Assembly (NCBI GenBank): GCA_002471275.1
Contig: DKPQ01000021.1
Coordinates: forward strand, 5,760 to 69,759
Direction: 5' to 3'
Source of the DNA: Flammeovirgaceae bacterium UBA7330
Lineage (GTDB): Bacteria; Bacteroidota; Bacteroidia; Cytophagales; Cyclobacteriaceae
DNA: 64,000 nt
Shown here piece by piece: positions 8,515-17,169 of the stretch (its first letter is position 1; every line of letters starts with the position of its first letter). A program made the translations under genes and the position numbers. A model generated the notes under the pieces. That model was not told the DNA's origin. It searched no databases and saw nothing but the letters and a program-made list of their open reading frames with translations.

Positions 8515-9264
8515 ATGATCCGTCTTAACCTATTCCTATTACTGGCCTGCCCATTCCTGGCTCAATCTCAATACACCCTCACGGGACCACGGGGTATGGT
8601 GAATGTGCCCCATGCCGAAGTGCTGGAAGATGAAACCTTTATGTTTGGCATGCATACCAACAATGAGGCATATCAGCTTATTGATTATGGAGACGGTGGC
8701 CCCAAAGGGAGTGAATACATATCCTCACTAACCATAGGCTTTTTAGATCGGGTCAATCTTACACTGATGCTCTCCAGGATCTTCGGGGATCCAAACCAAA
8801 TGGTTGGTGACAAGGCAAGTATTGGTGATCGAAGTATGCAGGTCACATTTTTATTATTCAGGGAAAAGAGACTCCTCCCATCTGTTGTAGTCAATATTAC
8901 GGATCCCTTTTACAGCACCAATCAATTCCTGACTGGCAACCACATCTTAGCAACGAAGACTTTTAAAACAGAGGGACATGAAATTAAATCAACACTTGGC
9001 TATGGCATTCCTTATCTAATGGTCTTCGCCGGCCAACAAAATCGGACCCTGGTAGAAAAGGAAAGCCCTTACCTGACCCACCTTTTTGGCGGCGTATCCT
9101 ATCAGTATCTTCCCGCCAACCTCCAATTCTCCCTGGAATACGACGGTTGGAATATCAACAGTGGTGTTGGAATCACCTTCTGGGAGCGACTTTCCCTCCA
9201 GGCCTACCTGCAAGGCATGAAACACCCTGGCGTTGGTATTAATTATGTCGGGAGAATACATTGA
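8515..9264 (+). CDS. YjbH-like exopolysaccharide protein, N-terminal-half type
   Basis: This 249-residue protein has a signal peptide (about 1-18). The mature N-terminus reads GPRGMVNVPHAE (24-35), then ETFMFG, which matches the 'G..G.I..P.A....DG...FG' opening of YjbH/DUF940 proteins. The remainder is beta-rich (LTIGFLDRVNLTLMLSRI, FLLFREKRLLPSVVVNI, GVGITFWERLSLQAYL). Full-length YjbH is about 700 residues, so this is only the front half. The minus-strand gene at 6606 looks like the back half. Outer membrane location is likely. The start ATG follows a heptamer array by 24 bases. Confidence 0.65.
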   Translation: MIRLNLFLLLACPFLAQSQYTLTGPRGMVNVPHAEVLEDETFMFGMHTNNEAYQLIDYGDGGPKGSEYISSLTIGFLDRVNLTLMLSRIFGDPNQMVGDKASIGDRSMQVTFLLFREKRLLPSVVVNITDPFYSTNQFLTGNHILATKTFKTEGHEIKSTLGYGIPYLMVFAGQQNRTLVEKESPYLTHLFGGVSYQYLPANLQFSLEYDGWNINSGVGITFWERLSLQAYLQGMKHPGVGINYVGRIH

Positions 9265-9342
9265 GAACAACAAGCTTGTCGGAACATCAGATGGTCGGAA
9301 TATCAGAAAGTCTCTTCCATTCCCAACAGCTTCCCTCGAAGA
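9265..9342 (+). repeat. Microrepeats leading into the 262-bp tandem array
   Basis: GTCGGAACATCAGATGGTCGG-type microrepeats and a decayed CTCGAAGAGACTTT hairpin fragment fill the space between the stop codon and the first full 262-bp unit. Confidence 0.6.
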
Positions 9343-9967
9343 GACTTTGCATATCAGAAGAGGAACTATCTAAGCGAAGAGAAAATAATAAATCTTCCGT
9401 CATCCTGAACGAAGTGAAGCGTAGTGAATGGATCTTAGCCTAAGTTGAGTTGGACTCGAATGGGATTGAAATATTTTAGATAACTCACCCCAACCCTCTC
9501 TTAGCAAGAGAGGGGGCGTTCCCATCAAAATAATTTTAAAGGGTCGTAACCATGGGTGAGTTGGTTCGAATCATTAGCTACTCGGAACATCCGAATCTGT
9601 AGAAGACTTTGCATATCAGAAGAGGAACTATCTAAGCGAAGAGAAAATAATAAATCTTCCGTCATCCTGAACGAAGCGAAGCGAAGTGAATGGATCTTAG
9701 TCTACGTTGAGTTGGACTCGAATGGGATTGAAATATTTTAGATAACTCACCCCAACCCTCTCTTAGCAAGAGAGGGAGCGTTCCCATCAAAATAATTTTA
9801 AAGGGTCGTAACCATGGGTGAGTTGGTTCGAATCATTAGCTACTCGGAACATCAGAATACGAAGAAGACTCTGCATATCAGAAGAGAAATATCTAAGCGA
9901 AGAGAAAATAATAAATCTTCCGTCATCCTGAACGAAGCGAAGCGGAGTGAATGGATCTTAGCCTACG
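9343..9967 (+). repeat. 262-bp tandem repeat, two full copies and a partial third
   Basis: GACTTTGC or GACTCTGC anchors occur at 9343, 9605 and 9867, exactly 262 bases apart. Each unit contains GCGAAGAGAAAATAATAAATC, a GTCATCCTGAACGAAGCGAAG motif, and CTCACCCCAACCCTCTCTTAG with its hairpin partner (CCCTCTCTT-AGCA-AGAGAGGG). It closes with GGGTGAGTTGGTTCGAATC. The third copy stops after the GGATCTTAGCC motif. Copies 1 and 2 differ at only a few bases, so the expansion is recent. Short in-frame ORFs through it are repeat translations, not genes. Confidence 0.92.
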
Positions 9968-9973
9968 TGAGGG

Positions 9974-10089
9974 ACTGCCTCCTGCCTCCTGCCTCCTGCC
10001 TCCTGATTTCTGATTCCTGATTCCTGATTCCTGATTTCTGATTTCTGATTTCTGATCCCTGATTTCTGATCCCTGATTCCTGTCTCCTA
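9974..10089 (+). repeat. Long CTGATT(C/T)/CTGCCTC heptamer array
   Basis: About sixteen heptamer units. The 5' units are CTGCCTC, and the later ones are CTGATTC, CTGATTT and CTGATCC. It ends with CTGTCTCCTAG, five bases before the minus-strand stop codon of the dehydratase gene. The same unit order (CTGCCTC first, CTGATTN next, CTGTCTCCT last) is seen at 8402-8490 and 4574-4654, so the arrays have a polarity. Confidence 0.9.
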
Positions 10090-10094
10090 GAAGA

Positions 10095-12047
10095 TCAGCT
10101 CCCCGTAAGTCGCTTACTCACATGATCAAATGGATCGTGTGGCTTGCGGTCGAGCGCTTCGAAGGTGGAATTGTTGCTGATAAACTCCGGAACCATCTTC
10201 TTCATCTGGCTCACCAAAGCTTTTTCGTTGCCAGCCAGGAGCGCATCCAAAAGCAATCCGCAGCCATCATTGATCTTGTGATGGTTGTGCTTCCTTACCT
10301 TGGCAATATTGATTTTAGGGTGGTGGGTCTCGATCGAGTTTTCATCGCTACTCAAAACTTCTTCATACAATTTTTCTCCAGGACGCAAGCCAACAGTCTT
10401 AATAGCTATTTCATGCTCTGAATATCCACTAAGACGTATCATCTTTCTGGCCAGATCAATGATTTTTACTTGTTCGCCCATATCAAAAACAAAGATCTCA
10501 CCTCCGTTGCCCATCGCACCGGCTTCAAGTACAAGCTCGCAAGCTTCCGGGATCGTCATAAAATAACGGGTTACCCTCGGGTCAGTGATAGTGATTGGTC
10601 CACCACGTTCAATTTGTTTCTTGAAAAGCGGAACAACTGAGCCATTCGATCCAAGTACATTACCAAAGCGGGTGGTAATGAATTTTGTTTGATTGGTTTC
10701 AGTTTGCTGTCTCGATTGACAATACATCTCAGCAATCCGTTTGGAAGCACCCATGATATTCGTTGGGTTGACAGCCTTGTCGGTGGAAACCAAAACAAAG
10801 TTTTCCGTATTGTACAGTACCGCAAGGTCGACTATATTTTTCGTTCCCAGAATATTCACTTCAACCGCTTCAGAAGGGTTGACTTCCATAAGTGGTACAT
10901 GTTTATAGGCTGCAGCATGATAGACTACATTGGGTTGATGCATTTCGAAGATCCTGTCTGTACGCACCTGATTACACACATCACATACATAAGGGATCAC
11001 TCGATCTTTGACTAGCCCATTAAACCGATGCTCCAGATCATTGATTAGTTCATATAGCGCACTCTCCGCCTGATCGATCAGGATCAGTTTCTTGGGTTTG
11101 TAGTAGAGCAACTGCCTGGAGATCTCACTGCCAATGGACCCTGCAGCTCCGGTGACCATGACTACCTGATCAGTTACCTGAGCCTTTACGTTTTTATGAT
11201 CCAGGCGGATCTCATCTCTTTCCAGCAGCTCTTCAATCCGGATATTTCGGATCTGTTTGGAGCTCAATTCTCCATCCATCCACTGACTGGTAGACGGAAT
11301 GTTTTTGATGATCACATCCATCTCCAGAAAAAAGTCTACGATGGCTCGTTTCTTAGGGGCAGGAATGTTTTGTATGGCAATAATTACCTCAGCAATGTTG
11401 AGCTGCTTGAGTAAGTAATTGGTGATTGTCTTTTTGGCAAAAACAGGAACACCTTCCAGCTTTTTACCAACCTTGGAGGGGTTGTCATCAATAAAACCAG
11501 CTACCTTGAATTTGTAGCGATCATCCTGCTCTAAAGCATTTTTGGTGATCAGTCCGGATTTGCCTGCACCATAAATCATGATCTGACGTGGCTCGGTTTT
11601 TCTTCGGACTACATTGAAATAAAAAGACTTAATAAAGAACCTAATACTGATCATACTGAAAGTAATAACCAGAAAATGAATGATAAGAATAGAGTATGGT
11701 AAACGATAGTCAGAAACAACCCCATAAAAGTCACTCGCCAGATTGATTATCAGGTACACACCTGAGGCTGATGCTGTGGCAAAAAGTATATGTTCTACAT
11801 CCCGGAGACTGGTGTGTCGGATGATGCCCGAATAAGGCCTAAAAACAAGAAATCCTAACAAATAAAAAACAGAGCTTACCATAAGCTGCTCACCCATAGA
11901 ATGACCGCTCATCGCTTCAATATTGAAGTTGAAGCGAATAGCATAAGCCAGCACAAAACTGATAATTACCAGGAATAGATCAATAACCAGAATGACCCAT
12001 CTGGATACCAGGCGATTGGCATAGTGATTTAAAATTTTTCTTAGCAC
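10095..12047 (-). CDS. Membrane-bound nucleotide-sugar 4,6-dehydratase (WbpM/CapD/PglF family)
   Basis: The 650 residues are arranged as in WbpM: four N-terminal transmembrane helices (about 17-37, 55-72, 88-106, 118-138), a CoA-binding-like Rossmann domain (IYGAGKSG at 158-165), and a C-terminal SDR dehydratase domain with TGAAGSIGSE (299-308), YHAAAYKHVPLME and STDKAVNPTNIMGASKR. Met432 replaces the usual catalytic Tyr of SDRs (Ser-Met-Lys triad), a known trait of this family. It should convert UDP-GlcNAc to a 4-keto-6-deoxy sugar for QuiNAc/FucNAc-type residues. It is divergent from the antiterminator gene and first in the locus. The WbpV-like partner sits 50 kb away at 60129. Confidence 0.93.
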   Translation of the reverse strand: MLRKILNHYANRLVSRWVILVIDLFLVIISFVLAYAIRFNFNIEAMSGHSMGEQLMVSSVFYLLGFLVFRPYSGIIRHTSLRDVEHILFATASASGVYLIINLASDFYGVVSDYRLPYSILIIHFLVITFSMISIRFFIKSFYFNVVRRKTEPRQIMIYGAGKSGLITKNALEQDDRYKFKVAGFIDDNPSKVGKKLEGVPVFAKKTITNYLLKQLNIAEVIIAIQNIPAPKKRAIVDFFLEMDVIIKNIPSTSQWMDGELSSKQIRNIRIEELLERDEIRLDHKNVKAQVTDQVVMVTGAAGSIGSEISRQLLYYKPKKLILIDQAESALYELINDLEHRFNGLVKDRVIPYVCDVCNQVRTDRIFEMHQPNVVYHAAAYKHVPLMEVNPSEAVEVNILGTKNIVDLAVLYNTENFVLVSTDKAVNPTNIMGASKRIAEMYCQSRQQTETNQTKFITTRFGNVLGSNGSVVPLFKKQIERGGPITITDPRVTRYFMTIPEACELVLEAGAMGNGGEIFVFDMGEQVKIIDLARKMIRLSGYSEHEIAIKTVGLRPGEKLYEEVLSSDENSIETHHPKINIAKVRKHNHHKINDGCGLLLDALLAGNEKALVSQMKKMVPEFISNNSTFEALDRKPHDPFDHVSKRLTGS

Positions 12048-12387
12048 TGGTTCTTCTTAACAAGTCAAAGGTAGTGATCAAAATAGAAATAAAGGAATAA
12101 AAAATTGTAAAAAAAGCCTAATTGCCCTTTGATAACCACATTTTTTCTTTTGCAAAAGTACGATTATACGCTTACTAAAACTATACCTATTGCTTTAATA
12201 AAATATTAATTTATCAGTTTTAGTAATTTGTTATTGCAAAAATCATTTTTCTTGCAGAATGATTTTGGCGATTTCTGATCCTATTTAAAGATAAACATAG
12301 TTTTCAATATTTCAAGCAGTTTAGTTAAGTTAAAATAATACATTCAAGCCTTGTTGAATAAAAAACGAGTAGTAATTTTACTCAATC
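12048..12387. promoter_or_regulatory. AT-rich divergent control region
   Basis: This 340-bp spacer is AT-rich and almost free of the repeats that fill other spacers, which suggests it is kept for regulation. It must hold promoters for the dehydratase (leftward) and the antiterminator (rightward). A CTTTTGCAAAAG palindrome lies at 12148-12159. A TTG (12352) and TAATTTTA (about 12371) pair precedes the rightward gene, but its leader would be only about 10 bases, so I do not call it firmly. Confidence 0.5.
12153..12160 (-). promoter_or_regulatory. Candidate Bacteroidota -7 box (TACTTTTG) for the dehydratase gene
   Basis: Read on the minus strand the bases are TACTTTTG, an exact fit to the TAnnTTTG consensus of Bacteroidota primary-sigma promoters. 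It lies about 105 bases upstream of the ATG at 12047. The -33 element is weak (TTTTAG about 20 bases upstream). The overlap with the CTTTTGCAAAAG palindrome could allow operator control. Confidence 0.5.
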
Positions 12388-12879
12388 ATGAGCAGCTTAG
12401 GTGATTGGTACGTACTTTATACCAGGGCGAGAAATGAAAAGAAGGTCGCCCAACGGTTGCATCCACATTATGAAGTGTATTGCCCGTTAGTGACTACCGT
12501 GCGCCAATGGAGCGACCGGAAAAAGAAGGTGAGTGAGCCACTTTTTAAGTCCTATGTATTTGTGCGTGTGAGTGAGGCGGAGCGCCAGGAAGTGCTCAAA
12601 ACACCTGGTGTGGTCTGTTATGTATACTGGCTGGGCAAACCAGCCCGGGTACGCGAAGAAGAGATCCACGCCATCAAAAGATTTACCGATGAAACAGAAA
12701 GTGCTGATGTGCTTTCTATAGAATATAACGATACGGTACACATCGATTGGGGTTTGTTCAAAGGGCAGGAAGGAAAATTCCTCGCCCGCCAGGGAGACCA
12801 CCTGATTTTACTCGTGGAATCCCTCGGACAGCTCATAAAAGCAGAGGTACCGGTCAATCATATTAAGAAAGCAGGCTGA
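12388..12879 (+). CDS. UpxY/RfaH-type transcription antiterminator (NusG paralogue)
   Basis: This 163-residue protein has an NGN domain (about 6-100, opening with WYVLYTRARNEKKV and containing PLFKSYVFVRV) and a C-terminal KOW-like part (about 112-160, GLFKGQEGKFL). It belongs to the specialised NusG paralogues that sit at the front of Bacteroidota capsule loci and let RNA polymerase read through long polysaccharide operons. It is the first rightward gene of this locus. That fits a role in overcoming the many hairpin-rich spacers downstream, though the nascent-RNA or DNA site it recognises is not identifiable here. Confidence 0.9.
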   Translation: MSSLGDWYVLYTRARNEKKVAQRLHPHYEVYCPLVTTVRQWSDRKKKVSEPLFKSYVFVRVSEAERQEVLKTPGVVCYVYWLGKPARVREEEIHAIKRFTDETESADVLSIEYNDTVHIDWGLFKGQEGKFLARQGDHLILLVESLGQLIKAEVPVNHIKKAG

Positions 12880-13205
12880 TCCTGCGAAAAACTACTTAAT
12901 CCTGATTCCCTGCCTACCGGCAGGCAGGCTGATTTCTGATTTCAGCGCAGGAAGTGTGTAGGCAGTTACAAAATGTGACTTACGAGGCGGAGCTCTGTCA
13001 AGGCTATAGGCCTTGACAGATGTCATAAATAAGGATTTAGGAATCAGAAGCCTTTTATACACTCCGTTTCATCCACTAAAAATCTTTTTTTAGGCAGAAT
13101 TTCCATCCCTATAGATTCTGCCAAGGACAAAGTAGAAAATTGTTTTAACGAACACGTAATGCAGAACTTCTGATTCCTGATTTCTGATTTCTGATTTCTT
13201 AAAAA
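12880..13205. repeat. Hairpin- and heptamer-containing spacer
   Basis: No gene is seen. It holds CCTGCCTACCGGCAGGCAGG (hairpin) embedded in a short heptamer array (12899-12945), a strong GTCAAGGC-TATAG-GCCTTGAC stem (about 12998-13020), and a second heptamer array (13167-13199) that ends six bases before the TTG start at 13206. Confidence 0.75.
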
Positions 13206-13730
13206 TTGCTCGACACCCTAATTACATCCAAAACCCGCATCAAACTCCTGTTGAAGTTCTTCCTCAACCCGGAGAGCCGGGCCTATCTCCGGGCCATGGC
13301 CACAGAGTTTGATGAGAGCACCAATGCCATCCGGCTGGAGCTGAACCGCTTCGAAGAAGCGGGAATGCTGGAGTCCACCAGTGAGGGCAATAGAAAGATC
13401 TTTAAGGCCAACATGAGCCATCCGTTATATCATGAAGTGAGGAGTATCCTGCTCAAATACGTAGGGGTAGACCAGGTGATAGAGAGAATTGTGACCAAAC
13501 TGGGAGATGTACGCGAGGTATACCTCACCGGCGACTTCGCCCGGGGCAAAAACTCAGAGGTCATCGATATCCTGATCGTGGGGAACATAGACAAAGCCTA
13601 CCTGCAGCAGTTGGTTGAACGCACCGAGCAGGTCATCAAAAAGAAAGTCCGCCACCTCGTATATTCCCCCGTGGAATTCGAGACCATGAACCTGGCCAAG
13701 GAAGAGAATCTGTTGATATGGAACGCGTAG
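13206..13730 (+). CDS. Winged-helix protein with nucleotidyltransferase-like domain
   Basis: This 174-residue protein starts at TTG 13206; the next Met would remove the first half of the winged helix. Residues 1-75 form an ArsR-like DNA-binding winged helix (MATEFDESTNAIRLELNRFE recognition part). Residues about 95-150 resemble an MNT/KNTase-type nucleotidyltransferase (TGDFARGKNSEVIDILIVG at 108-126), but the canonical GS and paired Asp are degenerate (GD, ID). It may therefore be a regulator with an inactive transferase domain. Such proteins commonly sit next to UpxY at the front of Bacteroidota polysaccharide loci. A regulatory role is inferred. Confidence 0.8.
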   Translation: MLDTLITSKTRIKLLLKFFLNPESRAYLRAMATEFDESTNAIRLELNRFEEAGMLESTSEGNRKIFKANMSHPLYHEVRSILLKYVGVDQVIERIVTKLGDVREVYLTGDFARGKNSEVIDILIVGNIDKAYLQQLVERTEQVIKKKVRHLVYSPVEFETMNLAKEENLLIWNA

Positions 13731-14225
13731 CGGAGCTACGCTCCCCAGAATACAGAATACAGAAATTAGTAGTCAGGAGCACTTCGATTCATGATTTTAG
13801 AAAGGTATAACGTCTCTTGTTTCGAAAGTCATTCATCGCTTTTAATTGATCTTAAAAGATAAATGGACTCCAGATGTAATCCCCCTTTACCAAAGGGGGC
13901 TAGGGGGATTGGCAGAAGGAATTAATTTTTACAACGGACAGTTTTGAGTTGTTCGCTTAATTCTTCTATTGGCTAATCACCGCAACTTCTCAGCAGAGTC
14001 TCATGCCAGCTGGCGGGGACTCTGCGTTAAAATGAAAAGAATGTCTCCGAGTCCTCTCTGTGAGACTGCAAACAGAAGTAATTAGAAGGAAGTCAATCGT
14101 GAGCAAACCTGGACATTACACAGAAAATAAATTCAGCGAAAATCTTCTGACTCCTGACTCCTGATTTCTGACTTCTTTTAAAAATATGAAGATTACCTGT
14201 ACAATTCTCCATAATCATCATACCA
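13731..14225. repeat. Composite repeat block upstream of the UDP-sugar dehydrogenase gene
   Basis: No gene is seen. In order it has: CCCCCTTTACCAAAGGGGG hairpin with GCTAGGGGGATT (13880-13911); a CAGCAGAGTC...GGACTCTGC hairpin with the apical stem CCAGCTGG (13991-14025); a 90-bp element (14061-14150, TGAGACTGCA...CAGCGAAAATCTTCTGA); and a heptamer array (14144-14177). The same 90-bp element plus array precedes the TA modules at 15832 and 16861. Confidence 0.85.
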
Positions 14226-15485
14226 TTGAATAAAATAGGCATTCTAGGGCTCGGCTACGTTGGCCTTCCCCTCGCAGTGGCATTCGCTGAGAAATACCGT
14301 GTGGTAGGTTTTGATATTAAAAAAGAACGGATCAAAGCGCTGAGCGACGGACATGATCATACTCTGGAAGTATCCAATGAGGAGCTGAAGACCGTACTTG
14401 AATCCGGTAATTTGAGTTTCACAGCTGAGGTGTCTGACCTAAAGGAGTGCGATGTCTTCATTGTCACAGTCCCCACGCCGACGGACAAAAACAACCGACC
14501 GGTATTTACGCCATTGATCAAAGCCAGTGAGACCGTCAGTCAGGTACTCAAAAAAGGTGATATAGTAATCTATGAATCGACGGTGTATCCGGGGGTGACC
14601 GAGGAGATCTGCGTGCCGGTGCTGGAGCAAGGATCCGGGCTGGTTTTTAACCAGGACTTCTTTGCAGGCTATTCCCCTGAACGGATCAACCCCGGAGATA
14701 AGGAACATACGGTTAAGAAAATACTGAAAGTAACCTCAGGGTCAACACCGGAAATTGCTGATAAAGTGGATGCCCTTTACGCTAGCGTGATCACAGCAGG
14801 CACCTACAAAGCCAGCTCCATCAAAGTGGCTGAAGCAGCCAAAGTGATTGAGAATAGCCAGCGCGATATCAACGTGGCTTTTGTAAACGAGCTGGCCAAG
14901 ATCTTTAATCTCATCGGTATTGATACCAAAGAGGTTTTGGAAGCGGCGGGTACCAAATGGAATTTTTTACCCTTCCGGCCCGGCCTCGTTGGCGGGCATT
15001 GTATTGGGGTAGATCCGTTTTACCTGGCGCAGAAAGCCCAGGAGCTGGGCTACCATCCGGAGATCATCCTGGCAGGACGAAGACTTAACGACAGCATGGG
15101 CTCCTTCGTAGCAGAGCAAACCGTAAAGCTCATGGTGAAACAAGACATCCGCGTGAAAGAAGCCAGGGTGTTGGTCCTCGGTATCACCTTCAAAGAAAAC
15201 TGTCCCGACATTCGCAACACCCGTGTGATCGACATCATCCGCGAGCTGCAGGACTACTCGCTTCAGGTAGATATATATGACCCCTGGGCCAATAATCAGG
15301 AAGTAAAAGAAGAATTTGAACTATCGTTGATCGCAAAACCTGCAGGACCCTACGATGCCATCATCTTAGCCGTCGCCCACAAAAAATTCGAATCGCTAGA
15401 TATCCCAGCACTCAAGAAAAAAGACGGCGTGGTCTATGACGTGAAAGGAGTGCTGGATAGAAGTATCGTAGATGGAAGATTGTGA
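14226..15485 (+). CDS. UDP-N-acetylhexosamine 6-dehydrogenase (TviB/WbpO-like)
   Basis: This 419-residue protein starts at TTG 14226, fixed because the GLGYVGLP NAD motif (8-15) follows almost at once. It has the three-domain nucleotide-sugar dehydrogenase layout: TVPTPTD (81-87), ESTVYPG (117-123), the AAKVIENSQRDINVAF helix, and GGHCIGVDPFYL (256-267) with catalytic Cys259. The GRRLNDSMG segment is typical of the TviB/WbpO/CapL branch, which oxidises UDP-GalNAc or UDP-GlcNAc to the uronic acid using two NAD+. Together with the TviC/WbpP-like epimerase at 18236 it would supply UDP-GalNAcA. Confidence 0.93.
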   Translation: MNKIGILGLGYVGLPLAVAFAEKYRVVGFDIKKERIKALSDGHDHTLEVSNEELKTVLESGNLSFTAEVSDLKECDVFIVTVPTPTDKNNRPVFTPLIKASETVSQVLKKGDIVIYESTVYPGVTEEICVPVLEQGSGLVFNQDFFAGYSPERINPGDKEHTVKKILKVTSGSTPEIADKVDALYASVITAGTYKASSIKVAEAAKVIENSQRDINVAFVNELAKIFNLIGIDTKEVLEAAGTKWNFLPFRPGLVGGHCIGVDPFYLAQKAQELGYHPEIILAGRRLNDSMGSFVAEQTVKLMVKQDIRVKEARVLVLGITFKENCPDIRNTRVIDIIRELQDYSLQVDIYDPWANNQEVKEEFELSLIAKPAGPYDAIILAVAHKKFESLDIPALKKKDGVVYDVKGVLDRSIVDGRL

Positions 15486-15831
15486 CCTTTAACCGACAAT
15501 GCTATTTAAGCGATAGAGCAACGATCAATTTTTCCCGTCATTCTGAATGCAGCGTAGCGGAATGAAGAATCTTTGTTTTTCGTGATGCAATTCGAATTCT
15601 TCTATGTGAGACTGCAAGTAGAAAGCAAATAGAAGAACCATCATCGTGAGCGATCTTGGATTATTAAATAGAAACAAAATCAGCGAAAATCTTCTGACTC
15701 CTGATTTCCTGCCCGCCGGCAGGCAGGCTGACTCCTGTATTCTGTATATTCAGATATTATATCCAAAGTCTTGCCGCAAACGTTTAAACAAATAGTATTT
15801 TAGTTTTAGTCGGATCATTCAATTAAATGAA
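15486..15831. repeat. Composite repeat block upstream of the first toxin-antitoxin pair
   Basis: No gene is seen. It contains GTCATTCTGAATGCAGCGTAG (about 15535-15575), the second 90-bp element (15606-15697), CCTGCCCGCCGGCAGGCAGG (hairpin, about 15709-15729) and a short heptamer array ending CTGTATTCTG. The last 80 bases are AT-rich and probably contain the toxin-antitoxin promoter. Confidence 0.8.
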
Positions 15832-16059
15832 ATGAAGAAACTTACATTAGATATACCTGATTCACTAGACCTTGATACACATGATATGGCTATGATAATA
15901 GCCTCAAGACTATATGAACAAGGAAAACTATCCCTGGGACAGGCAGCGGAATTGGCAAACTTGTCAAAAAGAGCATTTGCGGAATTATTAGGAAAGTATA
16001 ATGTATCTGTTTTTAATTATCCGGCCTCAGATATCGCCAGTGATATAGCGAATGCCTAG
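15832..16059 (+). CDS. UPF0175-family antitoxin
   Basis: This 75-residue protein has the UPF0175 layout: a short N-terminal strand, then a helix-turn-helix-like core (LSLGQAAELANLSKRAF) and the end motif LGKYNVSVFNYP. These proteins are the antitoxins of DUF3368 PIN toxins and also autoregulate their operon. The start ATG at 15832 overlaps nothing. The 3' end overlaps the toxin gene by 8 bases, which couples translation. It interrupts the sugar-nucleotide gene series as a repeat-framed module. Confidence 0.88.
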   Translation: MKKLTLDIPDSLDLDTHDMAMIIASRLYEQGKLSLGQAAELANLSKRAFAELLGKYNVSVFNYPASDIASDIANA

Positions 16060-16507
16060 AGTAATTATCTCAGATACCAGCTGCTTTATCATATTATCAA
16101 AAATTGATAAACTGGATATATTAAAGCAGGTTTATGGAGAAGTTACCACAACGGTCGATATTGCAAATGAGTATGGTGAGAGCCTTCCGGAATGGGTTAG
16201 AGTGATAGAAGTTAATGACAAAAATAGGCAGGCATTACTAGAGATGCAGATTGACAAAGGTGAATCCAGTGCAATCGCTCTTGCATTGGAGATTTCAAAC
16301 AGCTCTTTAATCCTGGATGACTATAAAGCGAGAAAAGTTGCAGATCAACTTAAAATTCCTTTCACAGGAACAATCGGAATAATAATTAAGGCCAAACGTT
16401 TAGGTCACATTTCACTGGTAAAACCTGTTCTTGAAAGGATAAAACAGTCAGATTTCAGAATCTCTGATGAGATAGAAGCTCAAGCTTTAAGAGAAGCAGG
16501 TGAATAA
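16052..16507 (+). CDS. DUF3368 PIN-domain toxin
   Basis: The 151 residues form a PIN-like ribonuclease fold with conserved acidic residues Asp8 (IISDTS), Glu40, Glu71 (KGESSAI) and Asp89/Asp90 (LILDDYKAR), and the family motif GTIGI (106-110). Known DUF3368 proteins are the toxin partners of UPF0175 antitoxins. It is translationally coupled to the upstream antitoxin through an 8-base overlap. All expected catalytic residues are present, so it is likely active. Confidence 0.88.
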   Translation: MPRVIISDTSCFIILSKIDKLDILKQVYGEVTTTVDIANEYGESLPEWVRVIEVNDKNRQALLEMQIDKGESSAIALALEISNSSLILDDYKARKVADQLKIPFTGTIGIIIKAKRLGHISLVKPVLERIKQSDFRISDEIEAQALREAGE

Positions 16508-16860
16508 TATATCAGTTGAGGTGAAATACCTGCCTTCTCCGAGGCTACGACAGACAGGATTGACGACTGGTCAAAGGGAACTCTGCTTTGGAATAATCTC
16601 AATAAGAAATCTGTAATATCAAAAGCATAATTGAGTTCCTAAAGAAATCCCCCTTTTCAAAGGGGGTAGGGGGATTAATCGAAGGAATGTTCCAACAACA
16701 CAATTCTTGGATTCTCCTCATCGAGACTGCCATAGAAAGCAAATAGAAGGAATATCAATCGTGAGTAAACTTGGATTATTACACAGAAAATAAATTCAGC
16801 GAAAATCTCCTGACTCCTGACTCCTGACTCCTGATTTCTGATTTCTGACTCCTATATTCA
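16508..16860. repeat. Composite repeat block upstream of the second toxin-antitoxin pair
   Basis: No gene is seen. In order: a GTCTGTAATATCAAAA-type segment, a CCCCCTTTTCAAAGGGGG hairpin (about 16653-16670), the third copy of the 90-bp element (16722-16811) and a heptamer array (16807-16853) ending eight bases before ATG 16861. Confidence 0.82.
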
Positions 16861-17169
16861 ATGAATCCCGATCTCCCCATCATCCAACAATTCTCCAAAC
16901 ATCTCTTCTGGGATGTGAAAAGAGAAAACCTCGGCCTGGAAAAAAACAAAGCCTACATCATCCAGCGTGCTTTGGAGTATGGACTATTAAAAGACTGGCT
17001 ACTGATCAAAAAGGTGTATGGGATGGAAGAGATTACAAGGACTGCTATGAAACTACGCTCACTGGATGATATCAGTCTTAATTTTATCTCAACACTCAGT
17101 GGTGTTCCTAAAGAAAAATTCAGATGCTATTCCTTGAGGCCATTTCAGGAGAAACACTGGAGTTACTAA
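16861..17169 (+). CDS. DUF6922-like antitoxin
   Basis: This 102-residue protein contains LFWDVKRENL, KNKAYIIQRALEYG and LKDWLLIKKVYG, the pattern of the DUF6922 domain found in Bacteroidota directly upstream of AbiEii-type nucleotidyltransferase toxins. It starts at ATG 16861, right after a heptamer array. The reading frame runs 46 bases into the toxin gene, a long overlap that implies coupled translation. The antitoxin role is inferred from the partner. Confidence 0.78.
   Translation: MNPDLPIIQQFSKHLFWDVKRENLGLEKNKAYIIQRALEYGLLKDWLLIKKVYGMEEITRTAMKLRSLDDISLNFISTLSGVPKEKFRCYSLRPFQEKHWSY

Noticed and set aside
9343..9967. Regular tandem repeats that could be mistaken for a CRISPR array
   Set aside because: The 262-bp units are contiguous with no variable spacers, and no cas genes are near. 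The heptamer and octamer arrays also lack spacers.
9261..10020. Three similar ORFs of 60-68 codons inside the 262-bp repeat
   Set aside because: They exist only because the repeat lacks stops in one frame. Their sequences differ just as the repeat copies do, and nothing suggests coding selection.
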